A DNA stretch of 64,000 bases from Sphingobium bisphenolivorans (GCF_000412635.1 NZ_ASTG01000001.1:124001-188000), one strand, 5' to 3'; positions 17,528-27,132 are shown, counted from the first letter of the stretch. Program-made: numbers and translations. Notes: generated by a model from the letters alone, not told the origin.

Positions 17528-19717
17528 TTACAGTTCGCTGTCCATCAGCGCGGGGAAGAAGCCTTCATGTGCGGTGCGAAGATCGGACAGCGCCACGCCG
17601 GCGACCGTGGCGCCACCGGTGGTGCCGATCTTCACCGCGCCGGGAATGTCGACGCCCTGCGCGGCTGTCACCACATAGCGGCCCTGATCCTCGCCGAACG
17701 CGGCAGCGGTCGTCAGAGTGGTGTCCAGCGTTGCACCGATCCTGCCGGCCAGCGCCATTTCCGTGATCGCGACCAGCAGGCCGCCGTCGGCAATGTCATG
17801 CACCGCATTGACCTTGCCTTCCGCAATCAAGGCACGGACCGCTTCGGCATTGGCGCGCTCGGCAGCCAGGTCGACCTTGGGCGCCTCGCCCGCTTCGCGG
17901 CCGGCGATTTCGCGCAGCCAGATCGACTGGCCGAGATGCGTGCCCCAGGAATCCTGGGCGGCGCCGATGACCCAAATGGCGTCGCCTTCCTTCTTGAAGG
18001 CCACGGTCGCCATCACATCGACGTCCTTGAGTAGACCGATGCCGCCGATCGCGGGCGTGGGCAGGATCGCCGAACCGCCGCCGGTCGCCTTCGATTCATT
18101 GTAGAGCGAGACGTTCCCCGACACGATCGGGAAGTCGAGCGCGCGGCAGGCGTCGCCCATGCCCTCAAGGCAGCCGGTGAACTGCGCCATGATTTCGGGC
18201 CGCTGCGGGTTGGCGAAGTTGAGGCAGTTGGTGACCGCGAGCGGCGTCGCGCCGACGGCACTGATGTTGCGATAGCATTCCGCGATCGCCTGCTTGCCGC
18301 CCTCATAGGGATCGGCATAGCAATAGCGCGGCGTGCAGTCGGTGCTGATCGCAATGCCCTTCTGCGTGCCGTGAACGCGGACCACCGCGGCGTCGCCGCC
18401 GGGGCGCTGCACCGTGTCGGCGCCGACCATATGGTCATACTGCTCCCAGATCCAACGGCGCGAGGCAATGTCGGGAGAGCCCATCAGCTTGACGAGATCG
18501 GCACCGATGTCCGCGCTTTCGGCGATCTCTCCGAGCGGCTGGACGCCGGACCACGCCTTATACTCGTCCTTCGGCATGGCGGGGCGGTCGTAGAGCGGCG
18601 CGTCGTCGGCGAGCGGAGCGAGCGGAATGTCGCACACCGTCTCGCCCTTGTGCACCAGCACCATGCGGCCGGTGTCGGTCACATGGCCGATCACCGCGAA
18701 GTCCAATTCCCACTTGCGGAAAATGGCCTCGGCAAAGGCTTCCTTGCCGGGCTGGAGCACCATCAGCATGCGCTCCTGGCTTTCCGACAACATCATTTCA
18801 TAGGCCGTCATTCCGGTTTCGCGCTGCGGCACCTTGTCCATGTCGAGCTGGATGCCGACGCCGCCTTTGGACGCCATCTCGACCGAGGAAGAGGTCAGGC
18901 CGGCCGCCCCCATGTCCTGAATGGCGACGATCGCGTCGGAGGCCATCAGTTCAAGGCAGGCTTCGATCAGCAGCTTTTCGGTGAAGGGGTCGCCGACCTG
19001 CACGGTGGGACGCTTCTCTTCCGAATCCTCGCCGAAGTCGGCGGACGCCATGGTCGCGCCATGGATGCCGTCGCGCCCGGTCTTCGAGCCGACATAGACG
19101 ATCGGATTGCCGACGCCCGACGCGGCCGAGTAGAAGATCTTGTCCGTGTCCGCGACGCCCACGGTCATGGCGTTGACCAGGATGTTGCCGTCATAGGCGG
19201 GGTGGAAATTCACTTCGCCGCCCACCGTCGGCACGCCCACGCAATTGCCATAGCCGCCGATCCCGTGCACCACGCCGCTGATCAGATGCTTCATCTTGGG
19301 GTGATCGGGCCGGCCGAAGCGCAGCGCGTTCATGTTCGCCACCGGCCGCGCGCCCATGGTGAAGACGTCGCGCAGGATGCCGCCGACGCCCGTCGCCGCG
19401 CCCTGATAGGGTTCGATGTAGCTCGGGTGGTTGTGGCTCTCCATCTTGAAGATCGCCGCCTGCCCGTCGCCGATATCGACGACGCCGGCATTCTCGCCGG
19501 GTCCGCAAATCACCTGCGGCCCCTCCGTCGGCAGCTTCTTCAAATGGATTCGCGAGCTTTTGTAAGAGCAATGCTCCGACCACATCACCGAGAAAATGCC
19601 GAGTTCGGTGAGGTTGGGCTCCCGGCCGAGCGCGTTCAGGACGCGATCATATTCTTCCGGGGAAAGGCCATGCTCGGCGACGACCTGGGGCGTGATCTGG
19701 GATGCGGTGCTGGACAT
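17528..19717 (-). CDS. purL: Phosphoribosylformylglycinamidine synthase subunit PurL
   Basis: This 729-aa protein is the synthetase subunit of the small (PurL-PurS-PurQ) form of FGAM synthase, step four of purine synthesis. Signatures include [20 protein letters not shown], the metal/ATP-binding [20 protein letters not shown], a second half with [21 protein letters not shown], and [14 protein letters not shown]. The ATG at 19717 gives the conserved N terminus; the much longer upstream frame is spurious. The small length means PurS and PurQ must be encoded elsewhere. Confidence 0.97.
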   Translation of the reverse strand: MSSTASQITPQVVAEHGLSPEEYDRVLNALGREPNLTELGIFSVMWSEHCSYKSSRIHLKKLPTEGPQVICGPGENAGVVDIGDGQAAIFKMESHNHPSYIEPYQGAATGVGGILRDVFTMGARPVANMNALRFGRPDHPKMKHLISGVVHGIGGYGNCVGVPTVGGEVNFHPAYDGNILVNAMTVGVADTDKIFYSAASGVGNPIVYVGSKTGRDGIHGATMASADFGEDSEEKRPTVQVGDPFTEKLLIEACLELMASDAIVAIQDMGAAGLTSSSVEMASKGGVGIQLDMDKVPQRETGMTAYEMMLSESQERMLMVLQPGKEAFAEAIFRKWELDFAVIGHVTDTGRMVLVHKGETVCDIPLAPLADDAPLYDRPAMPKDEYKAWSGVQPLGEIAESADIGADLVKLMGSPDIASRRWIWEQYDHMVGADTVQRPGGDAAVVRVHGTQKGIAISTDCTPRYCYADPYEGGKQAIAECYRNISAVGATPLAVTNCLNFANPQRPEIMAQFTGCLEGMGDACRALDFPIVSGNVSLYNESKATGGGSAILPTPAIGGIGLLKDVDVMATVAFKKEGDAIWVIGAAQDSWGTHLGQSIWLREIAGREAGEAPKVDLAAERANAEAVRALIAEGKVNAVHDIADGGLLVAITEMALAGRIGATLDTTLTTAAAFGEDQGRYVVTAAQGVDIPGAVKIGTTGGATVAGVALSDLRTAHEGFFPALMDSEL

Positions 19718-19822
19718 GAGCGCGCCTTTAGCGATGCCGGGCCCGATAGACAATGGCGAGGCTCGCCACCCCATGAAAACATGATAGCTTCGCCACGTTC
19801 TTGCAGACGAAAGGGGAAAGCC

Positions 19823-20251
19823 ATGGAATGGATGCTGTTGCCGCTGCGGCGCTATGCCCGTTTTTCGGGGCGGGCGCGGCCGAAGGAATATTGGATGTTC
19901 ATCCTGTTCCTCTTCCTCTGCCTCCTGATCCTGACGGTCGTTGAGGGGATGCTGGGGCTCAGCACGACCCGGCACTGGCTGCAACGGGGACCGTGGTGGG
20001 CGAGCGCGGGTTACAGCACGCATGGCGGACCCCTGACCGGCATCTTCATGCTGGCGATGCTGATCCCCTATCTCGCCGTCGCGGTCCGCCGCCTGCACGA
20101 TGGCGACCGCAGCGGATGGTGGCTGCTGATCGCCTTCTTCCCCATCATCGGCAGCATCGTGCTGCTGATCTTCTTCATCATGGGCGGCACGCGAGGGCCC
20201 AACCGCTTCGGCCCCGACCCGGTCGAGGTTGGGGAGCCGGAGTTGCGTTAG
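19823..20251 (+). CDS. DUF805 membrane protein
   Basis: This 142-aa protein has the DUF805 pattern: [24 protein letters not shown] at the start (the F-GRA-R-EYW motif), then hydrophobic segments at ~25-45, ~70-88 and ~100-120, and the conserved [13 protein letters not shown] with GPNRFGPDP at the end. Members are inner-membrane proteins of unknown function (YhaH/YhaI type). It is divergent from purL with a GGGGAAAG ribosome site. Confidence 0.9.
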   Translation: MEWMLLPLRRYARFSGRARPKEYWMFILFLFLCLLILTVVEGMLGLSTTRHWLQRGPWWASAGYSTHGGPLTGIFMLAMLIPYLAVAVRRLHDGDRSGWWLLIAFFPIIGSIVLLIFFIMGGTRGPNRFGPDPVEVGEPELR

Positions 20252-20258
20252 GCACTCA

Positions 20259-20341
20259 TGCTCCTGCGAAATCCGGAATCCCGTTCGGATGGGGCGCGTT
20301 GATGCAAGTAGGGGGCCGGGTTCCTGCCTTCGCAGGAGCAC
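20259..20341. repeat. REP-like palindrome (GCTCCTGCG/CGCAGGAGC family)
   Basis: Perfect 9-bp arms GCTCCTGCG (20260-20268) and CGCAGGAGC (20331-20339), with a second inner palindrome ATCCGGAAT. It lies in the convergent gap between the DUF805 and lipoprotein genes. Confidence 0.7.
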
Positions 20342-20364
20342 TTGGCGCCAAGTTCGCATCACAA

Positions 20365-20396
20365 GAAAAAGGCCGGCCTCCCGAGGAGCGCCGGCC
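20365..20396 (-). terminator. Rho-independent terminator of the lipoprotein gene
   Basis: Stem GGCCGGC/GCCGGCC (20371-20377 / 20390-20396), followed on the minus strand by a T run. It sits ~25 nt after the stop at 20423. Confidence 0.85.
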
Positions 20397-20422
20397 CGTT
20401 GTGCAGGAAAAATCGTTGCGGC

Positions 20423-20803
20423 TCAGGCCTTGCAGCTGAGCGCGCCCTTGCCGGGAACAGTAGCCGTGATCTGCTTGCCCGAACCCTCGACCTTGTAGCC
20501 GTCCGCTTCGAAGGGCTTGCCGGCTTCGGCGGCGGTCAGCTTGGTGGGCGCGCCGTTCTTTTCGGTGCGCAGGTTCGCCGTCTTGTCGTCGCTCAGGAAG
20601 TCGACGAACAGCAGGCTGTTGTCCTTGCAGCGGAACTGGTAGCTGGCCTTCACTGAAGGCGGCAGCTCCACAGGAGCGGCATTGGCAAGCTTTTCAGCCA
20701 TAGGATCGGCCGGACCGCCGACCACTTCAGGCTCGTCATTCTTGTTGCAGGCAGACAGCAGCGTCAACGCCGCGACGGAGATCAGGGGGAGATAATATTT
20801 CAT
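20423..20803 (-). CDS. Small lipoprotein, possibly MliC-type lysozyme-inhibitor fold
   Basis: This 126-aa protein has a lipoprotein signal MKYYLPLISVAALTLLSAC (lipobox LSAC). After a ~30-residue linker, residues ~45-126 form a compact domain starting YQFRCKDNSLLFVDF and ending ITATVPGKGALSCKA. One Cys near each end suggests a disulfide, and the layout resembles MliC/PliC lysozyme inhibitors. The assignment is tentative because the MliC core motifs are weak. ATG 20803 is chosen because it begins the signal peptide. It is monocistronic with its own terminator. Confidence 0.65.
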   Translation of the reverse strand: MKYYLPLISVAALTLLSACNKNDEPEVVGGPADPMAEKLANAAPVELPPSVKASYQFRCKDNSLLFVDFLSDDKTANLRTEKNGAPTKLTAAEAGKPFEADGYKVEGSGKQITATVPGKGALSCKA

Positions 20804-20997
20804 AGCGGTCCTTCTATGTGCACTTGCCACCGTGGGCGTCAACGCAAAACTGCCTCATTTCCGCCACCCCCTGTCTGGACGGCATGACAGCATGATGACG
20901 GCGCGCCGGAATTGGAGGGTACCGCCGCCCAAGCGCTTGTTGCGCACTTGACCGCGCGTGCACTGCCCGCCAATGCAGGCACATGGCTGAGGAAAGC

Positions 20998-21243
20998 ATG
21001 ACGCAGCAGGGCGATCTGTCGCAATTGTCGTTCGAGGACGCATTGCGCGCGCTCGAATCCATCGTCCGGCGTCTGGAAAGCGGTGACGTTCCGCTGGACG
21101 AGTCGATTTCACTCTATGCCCAGGGTGAGGAATTGCGGAAGCGTTGCCTGGAACGGCTGCAGGCGGCGGAAGCGCGGATCAGCAAGCTGACGCTGGACGC
21201 CGGGGGCGCGGTAACCGGCGCGCAGCCCTTCGGCGCGGACTGA
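20998..21243 (+). CDS. xseB: Exodeoxyribonuclease VII small subunit
   Basis: This 81-aa all-helical protein carries the XseB motif LSFEDALRALESIVRRLESGDVPLDESISLYAQGEELRKRC. ATG 20998 has a GAGGAA ribosome site 5 nt upstream; an in-frame ATG at 20983 would add five residues (MAEES) but has a poorer site. It heads a plus-strand run with ispA 21 nt downstream. The large subunit XseA is not in the window. Confidence 0.93.
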   Translation: MTQQGDLSQLSFEDALRALESIVRRLESGDVPLDESISLYAQGEELRKRCLERLQAAEARISKLTLDAGGAVTGAQPFGAD

Positions 21244-21264
21244 GCACGGCTACGGCCCGCCGCC

Positions 21265-22170
21265 ATGTCCGACACATCCCCATCGGCGCTGATCGCCACC
21301 CGTTCCGCAGCGATTGCAGGAGAGATCGACCGGCTGTTCGATTCGCTGCTGCTGGTGCCGGACGATGCGCGCCGACGGCTGTATCAAGCTATGCGCCATG
21401 CCGCGATCGGCGGCGGCAAGCGGCTGCGCCCGCTGCTGGTGCAGGCCGCGAGCGACCTCTTCAACATCTCGCGGGATTCGGTGCTGCGGGTCGGCGTGGC
21501 CGTCGAGTGCATCCACGTCTATTCGCTGATCCATGACGATCTGCCCGCGATGGACGACGACGACCTGCGGCGGGGAAAGCCCACGGTCCACAAGGCCTTT
21601 GATGAGGCGACGGCGATCCTCGCGGGGGATTGCCTCCACGACCTCGCCTTCGAGGTGCTGGCGGACGAGGAAACCCACCCCGATCCCTTCGTGCGCGTCG
21701 AACTGGTGAAAGCGCTCGCCATTGCCAGCGGGACCAGCGGCATGGCCGGCGGGCAGATGATGGACCTCGCAGCAGAGCATGCGAGCTTCGACCTTGCCAC
21801 CGTCACCCGGCTTCAGCAGCTCAAGACCGGCGCGCTGATCGCCTTCTGCGTCGATGCAGCCGCGATCATGGCGCGCTTGCCGCAGGAGGCACGCACCCGG
21901 CTGCACGCCTATGCCCGCGACATCGGTCTTGCCTTCCAGATCGCCGATGATCTGCTGGACGTGGAAGGCGACGCGCAGCTTGCCGGAAAGGCGCTGGGCA
22001 AGGATGCTGCGGCCGGCAAGGAAACATTTGTGTCGCTGCTGGGCGCCGACAGGGCGCGGGAACAGGCGAGAATGCTGGTCGATCAGGCCAAGGCACATCT
22101 GCACGGCTATGGGGCGCAGGCCGAATTGCTGTGCGCGATTGCGGACTTCATCGTGGAAAGGGATCGCTAA
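21265..22170 (+). CDS. ispA: Polyprenyl (farnesyl) diphosphate synthase
   Basis: This 301-aa trans-prenyltransferase condenses IPP with DMAPP/GPP to make FPP. The first Asp-rich motif is DDLPAMDDDDLRRG (DDx4D type, usual for bacterial FPP synthases) and the second is DDLLD. The basic substrate-binding segment GGGKRLRPLL and the GGQMMDL helix are intact. Chain length cannot be proven from sequence, but length and motifs match IspA. In many bacteria dxs follows xseB-ispA; here coaD follows 3 nt later. FPP feeds UppS, encoded at 43.7 kb. Confidence 0.93.
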   Translation: MSDTSPSALIATRSAAIAGEIDRLFDSLLLVPDDARRRLYQAMRHAAIGGGKRLRPLLVQAASDLFNISRDSVLRVGVAVECIHVYSLIHDDLPAMDDDDLRRGKPTVHKAFDEATAILAGDCLHDLAFEVLADEETHPDPFVRVELVKALAIASGTSGMAGGQMMDLAAEHASFDLATVTRLQQLKTGALIAFCVDAAAIMARLPQEARTRLHAYARDIGLAFQIADDLLDVEGDAQLAGKALGKDAAAGKETFVSLLGADRAREQARMLVDQAKAHLHGYGAQAELLCAIADFIVERDR

Positions 22171-22173
22171 GAC

Positions 22174-22686
22174 ATGAGCAGGCAGCGGGTGGGGGTTTAT
22201 CCGGGCACGTTCGATCCGATCACATTGGGACATATGGACATCATCCGTCGCGGCGCGAAGCTGGTCGACAAGCTGGTGATCGGTGTGACCACCAATATTT
22301 CCAAGTCGCCGATGTTCTCCGACGAGGAGCGGTTGGAAATGGTGCGCCGCGAATGTGCCGACATCGACACGGAGATCGTCGTCACCGGCTTCAACTCGCT
22401 GCTGATGGACTTCGCCGAATCGCAGGGCGCCAGCGTGATCGTCCGCGGGCTGCGCGCCGTGGCGGACTTCGAATATGAATATCAGATGGCGGGCATGAAC
22501 CAGCAGATCAACTGCCGCGTCGAGACGGTTTTCCTGATGGCCGACGTTTCGCTGCAGCCCATTGCATCGCGCCTGGTCAAGGAAATCGCGCTCTACGGAG
22601 GGCCGATCCACAAGTTCGTCAGCCCCGCTGTTCGCACGGAAGTGGAGGCGCGTGTCGCTGCCATTGGCCTCAAGGGCGGCAACTGA
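22174..22686 (+). CDS. coaD: Phosphopantetheine adenylyltransferase
   Basis: This 170-aa enzyme makes dephospho-CoA from 4'-phosphopantetheine and ATP. The nucleotidyltransferase motif is VYPGTFDPITLGHMDII (the TxGH signature), and the second conserved block is VIVRGLRAVADFEYEYQMAGMN. Length is typical. It is only 3 nt from ispA, so translation is coupled. Confidence 0.97.
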   Translation: MSRQRVGVYPGTFDPITLGHMDIIRRGAKLVDKLVIGVTTNISKSPMFSDEERLEMVRRECADIDTEIVVTGFNSLLMDFAESQGASVIVRGLRAVADFEYEYQMAGMNQQINCRVETVFLMADVSLQPIASRLVKEIALYGGPIHKFVSPAVRTEVEARVAAIGLKGGN

Positions 22687-22776
22687 GCCTCCGCTCAGCC
22701 TTCGTTCAGTTGCCAATCGCGATGAGGACGCTATCAGGGCGTCTCGCTTAAGGCCCACTCAAGGAAAGCTTCATTC

Positions 22777-23541
22777 ATGCGGTTCACTTCGGCGCTCAAG
22801 ACCGTGGCGATCGGTTTCGCTCTTTATGCATCGAGCGGAGCAGCGCTTGCGCAGGGCGGGCGCGGTGCTGAGGAAACGAAGAAGGCGGAGGCTGCGGCCC
22901 GCGCGGAGCAGACGGCCAAGCAGCTCGGCACCGACCCTGCGGCCAAGCTGCCGCCCGCCAGCGTCCCTGTCGATCCGCAGAATGTCTGGGATCTGGACCT
23001 GTCCACCGGCGGCCGGGTGCGCATTCAGCTGCGCCCAGACATCGCCCCTGCCCATGTCGAACGGATCAAGGAACTGACGCGGCAGGGCTTCTACAATGGC
23101 CTGAAATTCCATCGCGTTATTCCCGGCTTCATGGCGCAGGGCGGCGATCCGAAGGGTGACGGCACCGGTGGATCGACGCTGCCGGACCTGAAGGCCGAGT
23201 TCAACCCGATGCCCCATCTGCGCGGCACGGTGTCAATGGCGCGCGCCCAATCGGAAGACAGCGCCAACAGCCAGTTCTTCATCCTCTTCCTGCCGCGCAT
23301 GCAGCTGGACAAGAAATATACCGTGTTCGGCCGCGTGATCGAGGGCATGCAATATGTCGATGCGATCCATGAGGGCGAGCCGCCGGCCGACCCCTCGACC
23401 ATCCTCCAGGCTTCGATCGAGAGCGATGGCAAGCCGCCGGTAACCGCGCTGCCCACGCCCCCTGCCCCGCCCGCTCCGTCGATCATCCCGACGCCCGCGA
23501 AGAAGGCGGTGGCGAAGAAAGTGCCCGCGGCGAAGAAATAG
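22777..23541 (+). CDS. Exported cyclophilin-type peptidyl-prolyl isomerase
   Basis: This 254-aa protein has a cleavable signal peptide (MRFTSALKTVAIGFALYASSGAALAQ). The cyclophilin domain spans ~65-215 with the active-site region FYNGLKFHRVIPGFMAQGGDPKGDGTGG and the SQFFILF segment. The last ~40 residues are Pro/Ala-rich and end in a Lys-rich tail (PAKKAVAKKVPAAKK), unusual for a periplasmic cyclophilin and perhaps for envelope attachment. A possible promoter (TTGCCA-N16-TATCAG) lies in the 90-nt gap after coaD. queA follows after a short palindrome. Confidence 0.93.
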   Translation: MRFTSALKTVAIGFALYASSGAALAQGGRGAEETKKAEAAARAEQTAKQLGTDPAAKLPPASVPVDPQNVWDLDLSTGGRVRIQLRPDIAPAHVERIKELTRQGFYNGLKFHRVIPGFMAQGGDPKGDGTGGSTLPDLKAEFNPMPHLRGTVSMARAQSEDSANSQFFILFLPRMQLDKKYTVFGRVIEGMQYVDAIHEGEPPADPSTILQASIESDGKPPVTALPTPPAPPAPSIIPTPAKKAVAKKVPAAKK

Positions 23542-23547
23542 GATGGC

Positions 23548-23571
23548 GTGCTCCTGCGAGGGCGGGAGCAC
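23548..23571. repeat. Short copy of the GTGCTCCTGCG palindrome
   Basis: GTGCTCCTGCG, AG, GGCGGGAGCAC: an imperfect 24-bp hairpin between the cyclophilin stop and queA. It is a solo arm of the family seen at 1947-2040 and 20259-20341. Confidence 0.6.
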
Positions 23572-23598
23572 CTTGTTGCTGTTCCAGAGCATCCAGCC

Positions 23599-24627
23599 AT
23601 GCGCGTAGACCTGTTCGACTTCGACCTGCCGCCCGAGTGCATCGCGCTGCGGCCCGCCTCGCCTCGCGACGCCGCGCGGCTGATGCTGGTCGCGGGCGAG
23701 GCGCCGATCGAGGATCATGTCGTCCGCGACCTGCCGGGCCTGCTGCGTGCCGGCGACGCGCTGGTCTTCAATGATACCAAGGTAATTCCCGCCCAGTTGG
23801 AAGGCATGCGCGGAGAAGCGCGAATCGGCGCCACGCTGCACAAGCGGCTAGGGCTGCGCCAGTGGCAGGCATTCCTGCGTAACGCCAAGCGGGTTCGCGA
23901 GGGCGACCGCATCGACTTCGGCGCAGGGGTGACGGCGTTGGCCGGTGCGCGCGACGAGGATGGCGGCGTAACGCTGAGCTTCGAAGGCGAGGAGCCGGTG
24001 GAAGTGCTGCTGGAGCGCGCCGGGCGGATGCCGCTGCCGCCCTATATCGCCAGCAAGCGCCCCACGGATGAGCGCGACCGTAGCGACTATCAGACGATGT
24101 TCGCGCGCGAAGAGGGGGCCGTGGCCGCGCCGACCGCCGCGCTGCACTTCACGCCGGAGTTGATGGAGGCGATCGCCACTGCGGGAATCGCGACCGAGAC
24201 GCTGACGCTGCATGTCGGCGCCGGGACTTTCCTGCCAGTCAAGGCCGAGGACACCGACGACCATCGCATGCATGCCGAATGGGGCCGGATCGATCAGGCT
24301 TCGGCGGACCGGCTGAACGCCGCGCGGCGGTCAGGCGGGCGCCTGATCGCGGTTGGCACGACGAGCCTGCGCCTGCTGGAAAGCGCCTGCGGCGAAGATG
24401 GCGTGATCCGCCCATTTTCTGATGAGACGCGCATCTTCATCACGCCGGGCTATCGCTTCCGCGCGATCGACGGGCTGATGACCAATTTCCATTTGCCCAA
24501 GTCGACGCTTTTCATGCTGGTAAGTGCGCTCATGGGCCGCGAGCGCATGCAGGCCGCCTACGCCCATGCCATCGCGAACGGCTATCGCTTCTATTCCTAT
24601 GGAGATTCGTCGCTGCTGCTGCCATGA
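23599..24627 (+). CDS. queA: tRNA preQ1(34) S-adenosylmethionine ribosyltransferase-isomerase
   Basis: This 342-aa enzyme transfers and isomerises ribose from SAM to preQ1-modified tRNA, the penultimate queuosine step. Signatures: [20 protein letters not shown] at the N terminus, [50 protein letters not shown] and [22 protein letters not shown] 23599 gives the standard N terminus. Other queuosine genes (tgt, queG) are not in the window. Confidence 0.97.
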   Translation: MRVDLFDFDLPPECIALRPASPRDAARLMLVAGEAPIEDHVVRDLPGLLRAGDALVFNDTKVIPAQLEGMRGEARIGATLHKRLGLRQWQAFLRNAKRVREGDRIDFGAGVTALAGARDEDGGVTLSFEGEEPVEVLLERAGRMPLPPYIASKRPTDERDRSDYQTMFAREEGAVAAPTAALHFTPELMEAIATAGIATETLTLHVGAGTFLPVKAEDTDDHRMHAEWGRIDQASADRLNAARRSGGRLIAVGTTSLRLLESACGEDGVIRPFSDETRIFITPGYRFRAIDGLMTNFHLPKSTLFMLVSALMGRERMQAAYAHAIANGYRFYSYGDSSLLLP

Positions 24628-24684
24628 GCGGCGGGACGAGGTGATATCCTTCTTCCTTAAGCGAAAAGGATTTCAGGTAGCCAT

Positions 24685-25455
24685 TTACCGACCCGCCCGC
24701 GTCACGCGGCCGAACAGCACCTGGTAGATATCGTCGCCGCCGCTTTCCTCGAAAGCGGCCATGACCCGGCGGAGTTCGCGCGGCGGCAGCGGCTTGCGCC
24801 CATCGCTCGGCACCACCGCGCCGATGCCCTTCAGATGTGCGATAAGCCCCTTGGCGCCACCGCACCCCAGGGCATATTCCTCGTCAAAGGCGAAGGCATC
24901 GTCATAGCGCGACAACAGGCTGCGAAGGCCATCGAGAGAGGGGTAATCGGGAATGCCAGCCGCCAGCCCGTTCGCCTCGTGCGCCGCGCGCCAGCGCGTA
25001 AAGCTCCCCTGCCCCATGGTCGAGAAGATCATGCTGCCACCTGGTCGCAGCAGCGCGGCCAGCCGGTCGAGCGCTCCGGCCAGATCATCGAACCACTGGA
25101 ACGCAAGGCTGGAAAGGATGAGGTCGAACCATTCTCCGTCGAAAATCGGCGCCTCGCCATCCATCGTCAGGAATATCCCCGCGACCAGCCCATCCTTGGC
25201 GGTTCGCGCGAGCATGTCGGGCGACAGGTCGGTCACGACCAGTTCCGCGCCCGGCCAGCGGGCATGAATGTCCCGCGTCAGGAAGCCGGTGCCGCAGCCG
25301 ATTTCCAGGATGCGACGCACGCCGTCAGGCTTCTGCCGGTGAGCGAGGCCAGCGACCAGCGCGGCCGCCATCCGCTGCGGCCCGGCATGATCGTCATAAT
25401 GCGCCGCCGCCGCGCCGAAGGCATCGCTTATCCGTTGCTTGCGGCCGCTGTTCAT
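24685..25455 (-). CDS. SAM-dependent methyltransferase, BioC-like
   Basis: This 256-aa class I methyltransferase starts RKQRISDAFGAAAAHYDDHA, as BioC (malonyl-ACP methyltransferase) proteins do (FSRAA-YD-hA). The SAM motif I is ILEIGCGTGFLTRDI. WFDLILSSLAFQWFDDLAGAL and LRPGGSMIFSTMGQGSF follow the BioC pattern. No other biotin genes are nearby, so the call as true BioC is probable, not proven. An in-frame ATG at 25467 adds four residues; neither start has a clear ribosome site. Confidence 0.78.
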   Translation of the reverse strand: MNSGRKQRISDAFGAAAAHYDDHAGPQRMAAALVAGLAHRQKPDGVRRILEIGCGTGFLTRDIHARWPGAELVVTDLSPDMLARTAKDGLVAGIFLTMDGEAPIFDGEWFDLILSSLAFQWFDDLAGALDRLAALLRPGGSMIFSTMGQGSFTRWRAAHEANGLAAGIPDYPSLDGLRSLLSRYDDAFAFDEEYALGCGGAKGLIAHLKGIGAVVPSDGRKPLPPRELRRVMAAFEESGGDDIYQVLFGRVTRAGR

Positions 25456-25515
25456 GGCTAGTCGCATGGCAGACCGGCGCCCGCTTTGCCAGTATCTTCA
25501 AGGACGACCTGCCCC

Positions 25516-26760
25516 ATGACTGCCCCATCCTCCCGGATTCCCGCCATGGACGTGCTGCGCGGCTGCGCGGTGATGGGCATCCTCTGGATGAACATCGCGG
25601 CCTTTGCGCTGCCGGAACAGGCCTATTTCAGTCCTGCGGCGGCGGGGCCGCTTTCGGGCGGCGACATCGCCTTCTGGACGGTCAGCTTTCTGTTCTTCGA
25701 CGGCAAGATGCGCGCGCTCTTCTCGATGCTGTTCGGCGCGTCGATGCTGCTGCTGATCGACCGCGAGGAGATGGCCGGACGCGACGGGACGCGATCGCAG
25801 CTGGTGCGTTCGGCCTGGCTGCTGCTGTTCGGCCTGGCCCATTATGTACTGCTCTGGTGGGGCGACATATTGATGATCTACGCGCTGGTCGGCTGCGCCG
25901 CGCTGTTCTTCGTGCGCCAGGAGCCGCTGTCGCTCGTCAAATGGGCGTTCCTCGCCTTCCTCCTGCATTTTCTGATCAGTGCCGGCTTCATCGCATCGCT
26001 TTACAGCTGGGCGCATGCCGCTGCTGCCCCAGGCGCGGGGACCAGCGTGAGGCAAGGATATGAGGCTTTCATCGCGTCCATTTCCAATCCGGCAGATCCT
26101 GCTCTTCGCGGCGAGATCGCCACCTATCGCAGCGGCTTCTTGCCCATCGTCCTGCATCATCTGCATCTGCTCACCAGCCAATGGCCGTCCACCCTGCCCT
26201 TCGTCATCTTCGACACGCTGGGATTCATGCTGCTGGGCATGGCGATGCTGAAAGGCGGTTTCCTGACCGGACGCTGGGACGCCGAGCAATATTGGCGCAC
26301 GGCGCGCCATTGCTTCCTGATCGGGCTGGTACCGATGGCCGCGCTGGCGGTGTGGGTGATCGGCCGGGGCTTCGCTCCGCTTCCGACGCTTGGCACGGTG
26401 GTCGCATGGTCCTTCCCCTTTCGCATTCCGCTGGCGGTCGGCTGGGCGGCGCTTATCCTGTGGCTGTTCGCGCGGCATCGGAACCACGCCCTCGTCGCAC
26501 CCATTGCCGCGGCGGGGAGGATGGCGCTCAGCAACTATCTCGGCAGCAGCCTTGTCATGTGTGCGATCTTCTACGGCTGGGGGCTTGGGCTGTTCGGGCA
26601 TGTGGCGCATGCCGCCATGCCGATCTTCGTAATCTGCGGCTGGATCGTGATGATGGTCTGGTCCGCCCTCTGGCAGCGGCGATTCGCGCTGGGTCCAGCG
26701 GAATGGCTGTGGCGCAGCCTTGCGCGAGGCGAGACGCAAAAGATTCGCAACAGCAGCTGA
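25516..26760 (+). CDS. DUF418 multi-pass membrane protein
   Basis: This 414-aa protein has about nine or ten predicted transmembrane helices. The N-terminal MDVLRGCAVMGILWMNI is typical of the DUF418/acyltransferase-like superfamily. The C-terminal DUF418 domain contains GRMALSNYLGSSLVMCAIFYGWGLGLFG and ends in WSALWQRRFALGPAEWLWRSL, the family hallmark. The function is unknown; relatives are YeiB-like. It is divergent from the BioC-like gene. Confidence 0.88.
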   Translation: MTAPSSRIPAMDVLRGCAVMGILWMNIAAFALPEQAYFSPAAAGPLSGGDIAFWTVSFLFFDGKMRALFSMLFGASMLLLIDREEMAGRDGTRSQLVRSAWLLLFGLAHYVLLWWGDILMIYALVGCAALFFVRQEPLSLVKWAFLAFLLHFLISAGFIASLYSWAHAAAAPGAGTSVRQGYEAFIASISNPADPALRGEIATYRSGFLPIVLHHLHLLTSQWPSTLPFVIFDTLGFMLLGMAMLKGGFLTGRWDAEQYWRTARHCFLIGLVPMAALAVWVIGRGFAPLPTLGTVVAWSFPFRIPLAVGWAALILWLFARHRNHALVAPIAAAGRMALSNYLGSSLVMCAIFYGWGLGLFGHVAHAAMPIFVICGWIVMMVWSALWQRRFALGPAEWLWRSLARGETQKIRNSS

Positions 26761-26765
26761 AATAC

Positions 26766-26796
26766 TATTGCGACCTATTATCATCTAGGCTATCTC
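26766..26796 (+). promoter_or_regulatory. Predicted bfd promoter with overlapping Fur-box-like sequence
   Basis: TTGCGA (26768-26773), 17 nt, TATCTC (26791-26796). The -35 lies inside TATTGCGACCTATTATCA (26766-26783); its reverse complement, TGATAAT-N3-TCGCAATA, resembles proteobacterial Fur operators. It fits iron repression of the next gene. Confidence 0.5.
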
Positions 26797-26813
26797 GATT
26801 GCAGGAGATGCCC

Positions 26814-26984
26814 ATGGTCGTTTGTGTCTGCAATGCCATCCGCGAAAAGGATTTGAAGGAAGCGGCGCGCGAAGGCTGCGCGACGCCCTGCAGTGCTTAT
26901 GCCCGCCTCGGCCGCCGGCCCAAATGCGGACAATGCGTGCCGTTCGCGCGCACGATCATCGCGGCCGAGCGCGCTTCCATATGA
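26814..26984 (+). CDS. bfd: Bacterioferritin-associated ferredoxin
   Basis: This 56-aa [2Fe-2S] protein reduces bacterioferritin to release stored iron. It has the Bfd cluster ligands CVC (Cys4, Cys6) and, 31 residues later, CGQC (Cys38, Cys41). ATG 26814 is chosen over ATG 26808 because the ribosome site GCAGGAG abuts the latter. It lies 148 nt upstream of bfr with its own promoter, so the two can be regulated in opposite directions by iron, as expected biochemically. Confidence 0.93.
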   Translation: MVVCVCNAIREKDLKEAAREGCATPCSAYARLGRRPKCGQCVPFARTIIAAERASI

Positions 26985-27070
26985 AGCCATTGCAAATCAG
27001 CCGCAGCCGATATCCGCGAACTCGACGCAATAGCGCGAGCGAAAAGCCCGGATTTCCAAGGCTTTCCGGA

Positions 27071-27099
27071 TTAACAAACGGATCCGAAACGCTTATACT
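27071..27099 (+). promoter_or_regulatory. Predicted bfr promoter
   Basis: TTAACA (27071-27076), 17 nt, TATACT (27094-27099): five of six matches in each hexamer with optimal spacing, 33 nt before bfr. Confidence 0.7.
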
Positions 27100-27132
27100 C
27101 CGCAGCACTTTCTGACAGCCGGAGTAATAACG

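Noticed and set aside
18371-19822. N-terminal extension of the DUF805 frame antisense to purL
   Set aside because: The DUF805 motif and ribosome site place the start at 19823; the upstream 484 codons are the purL complement.
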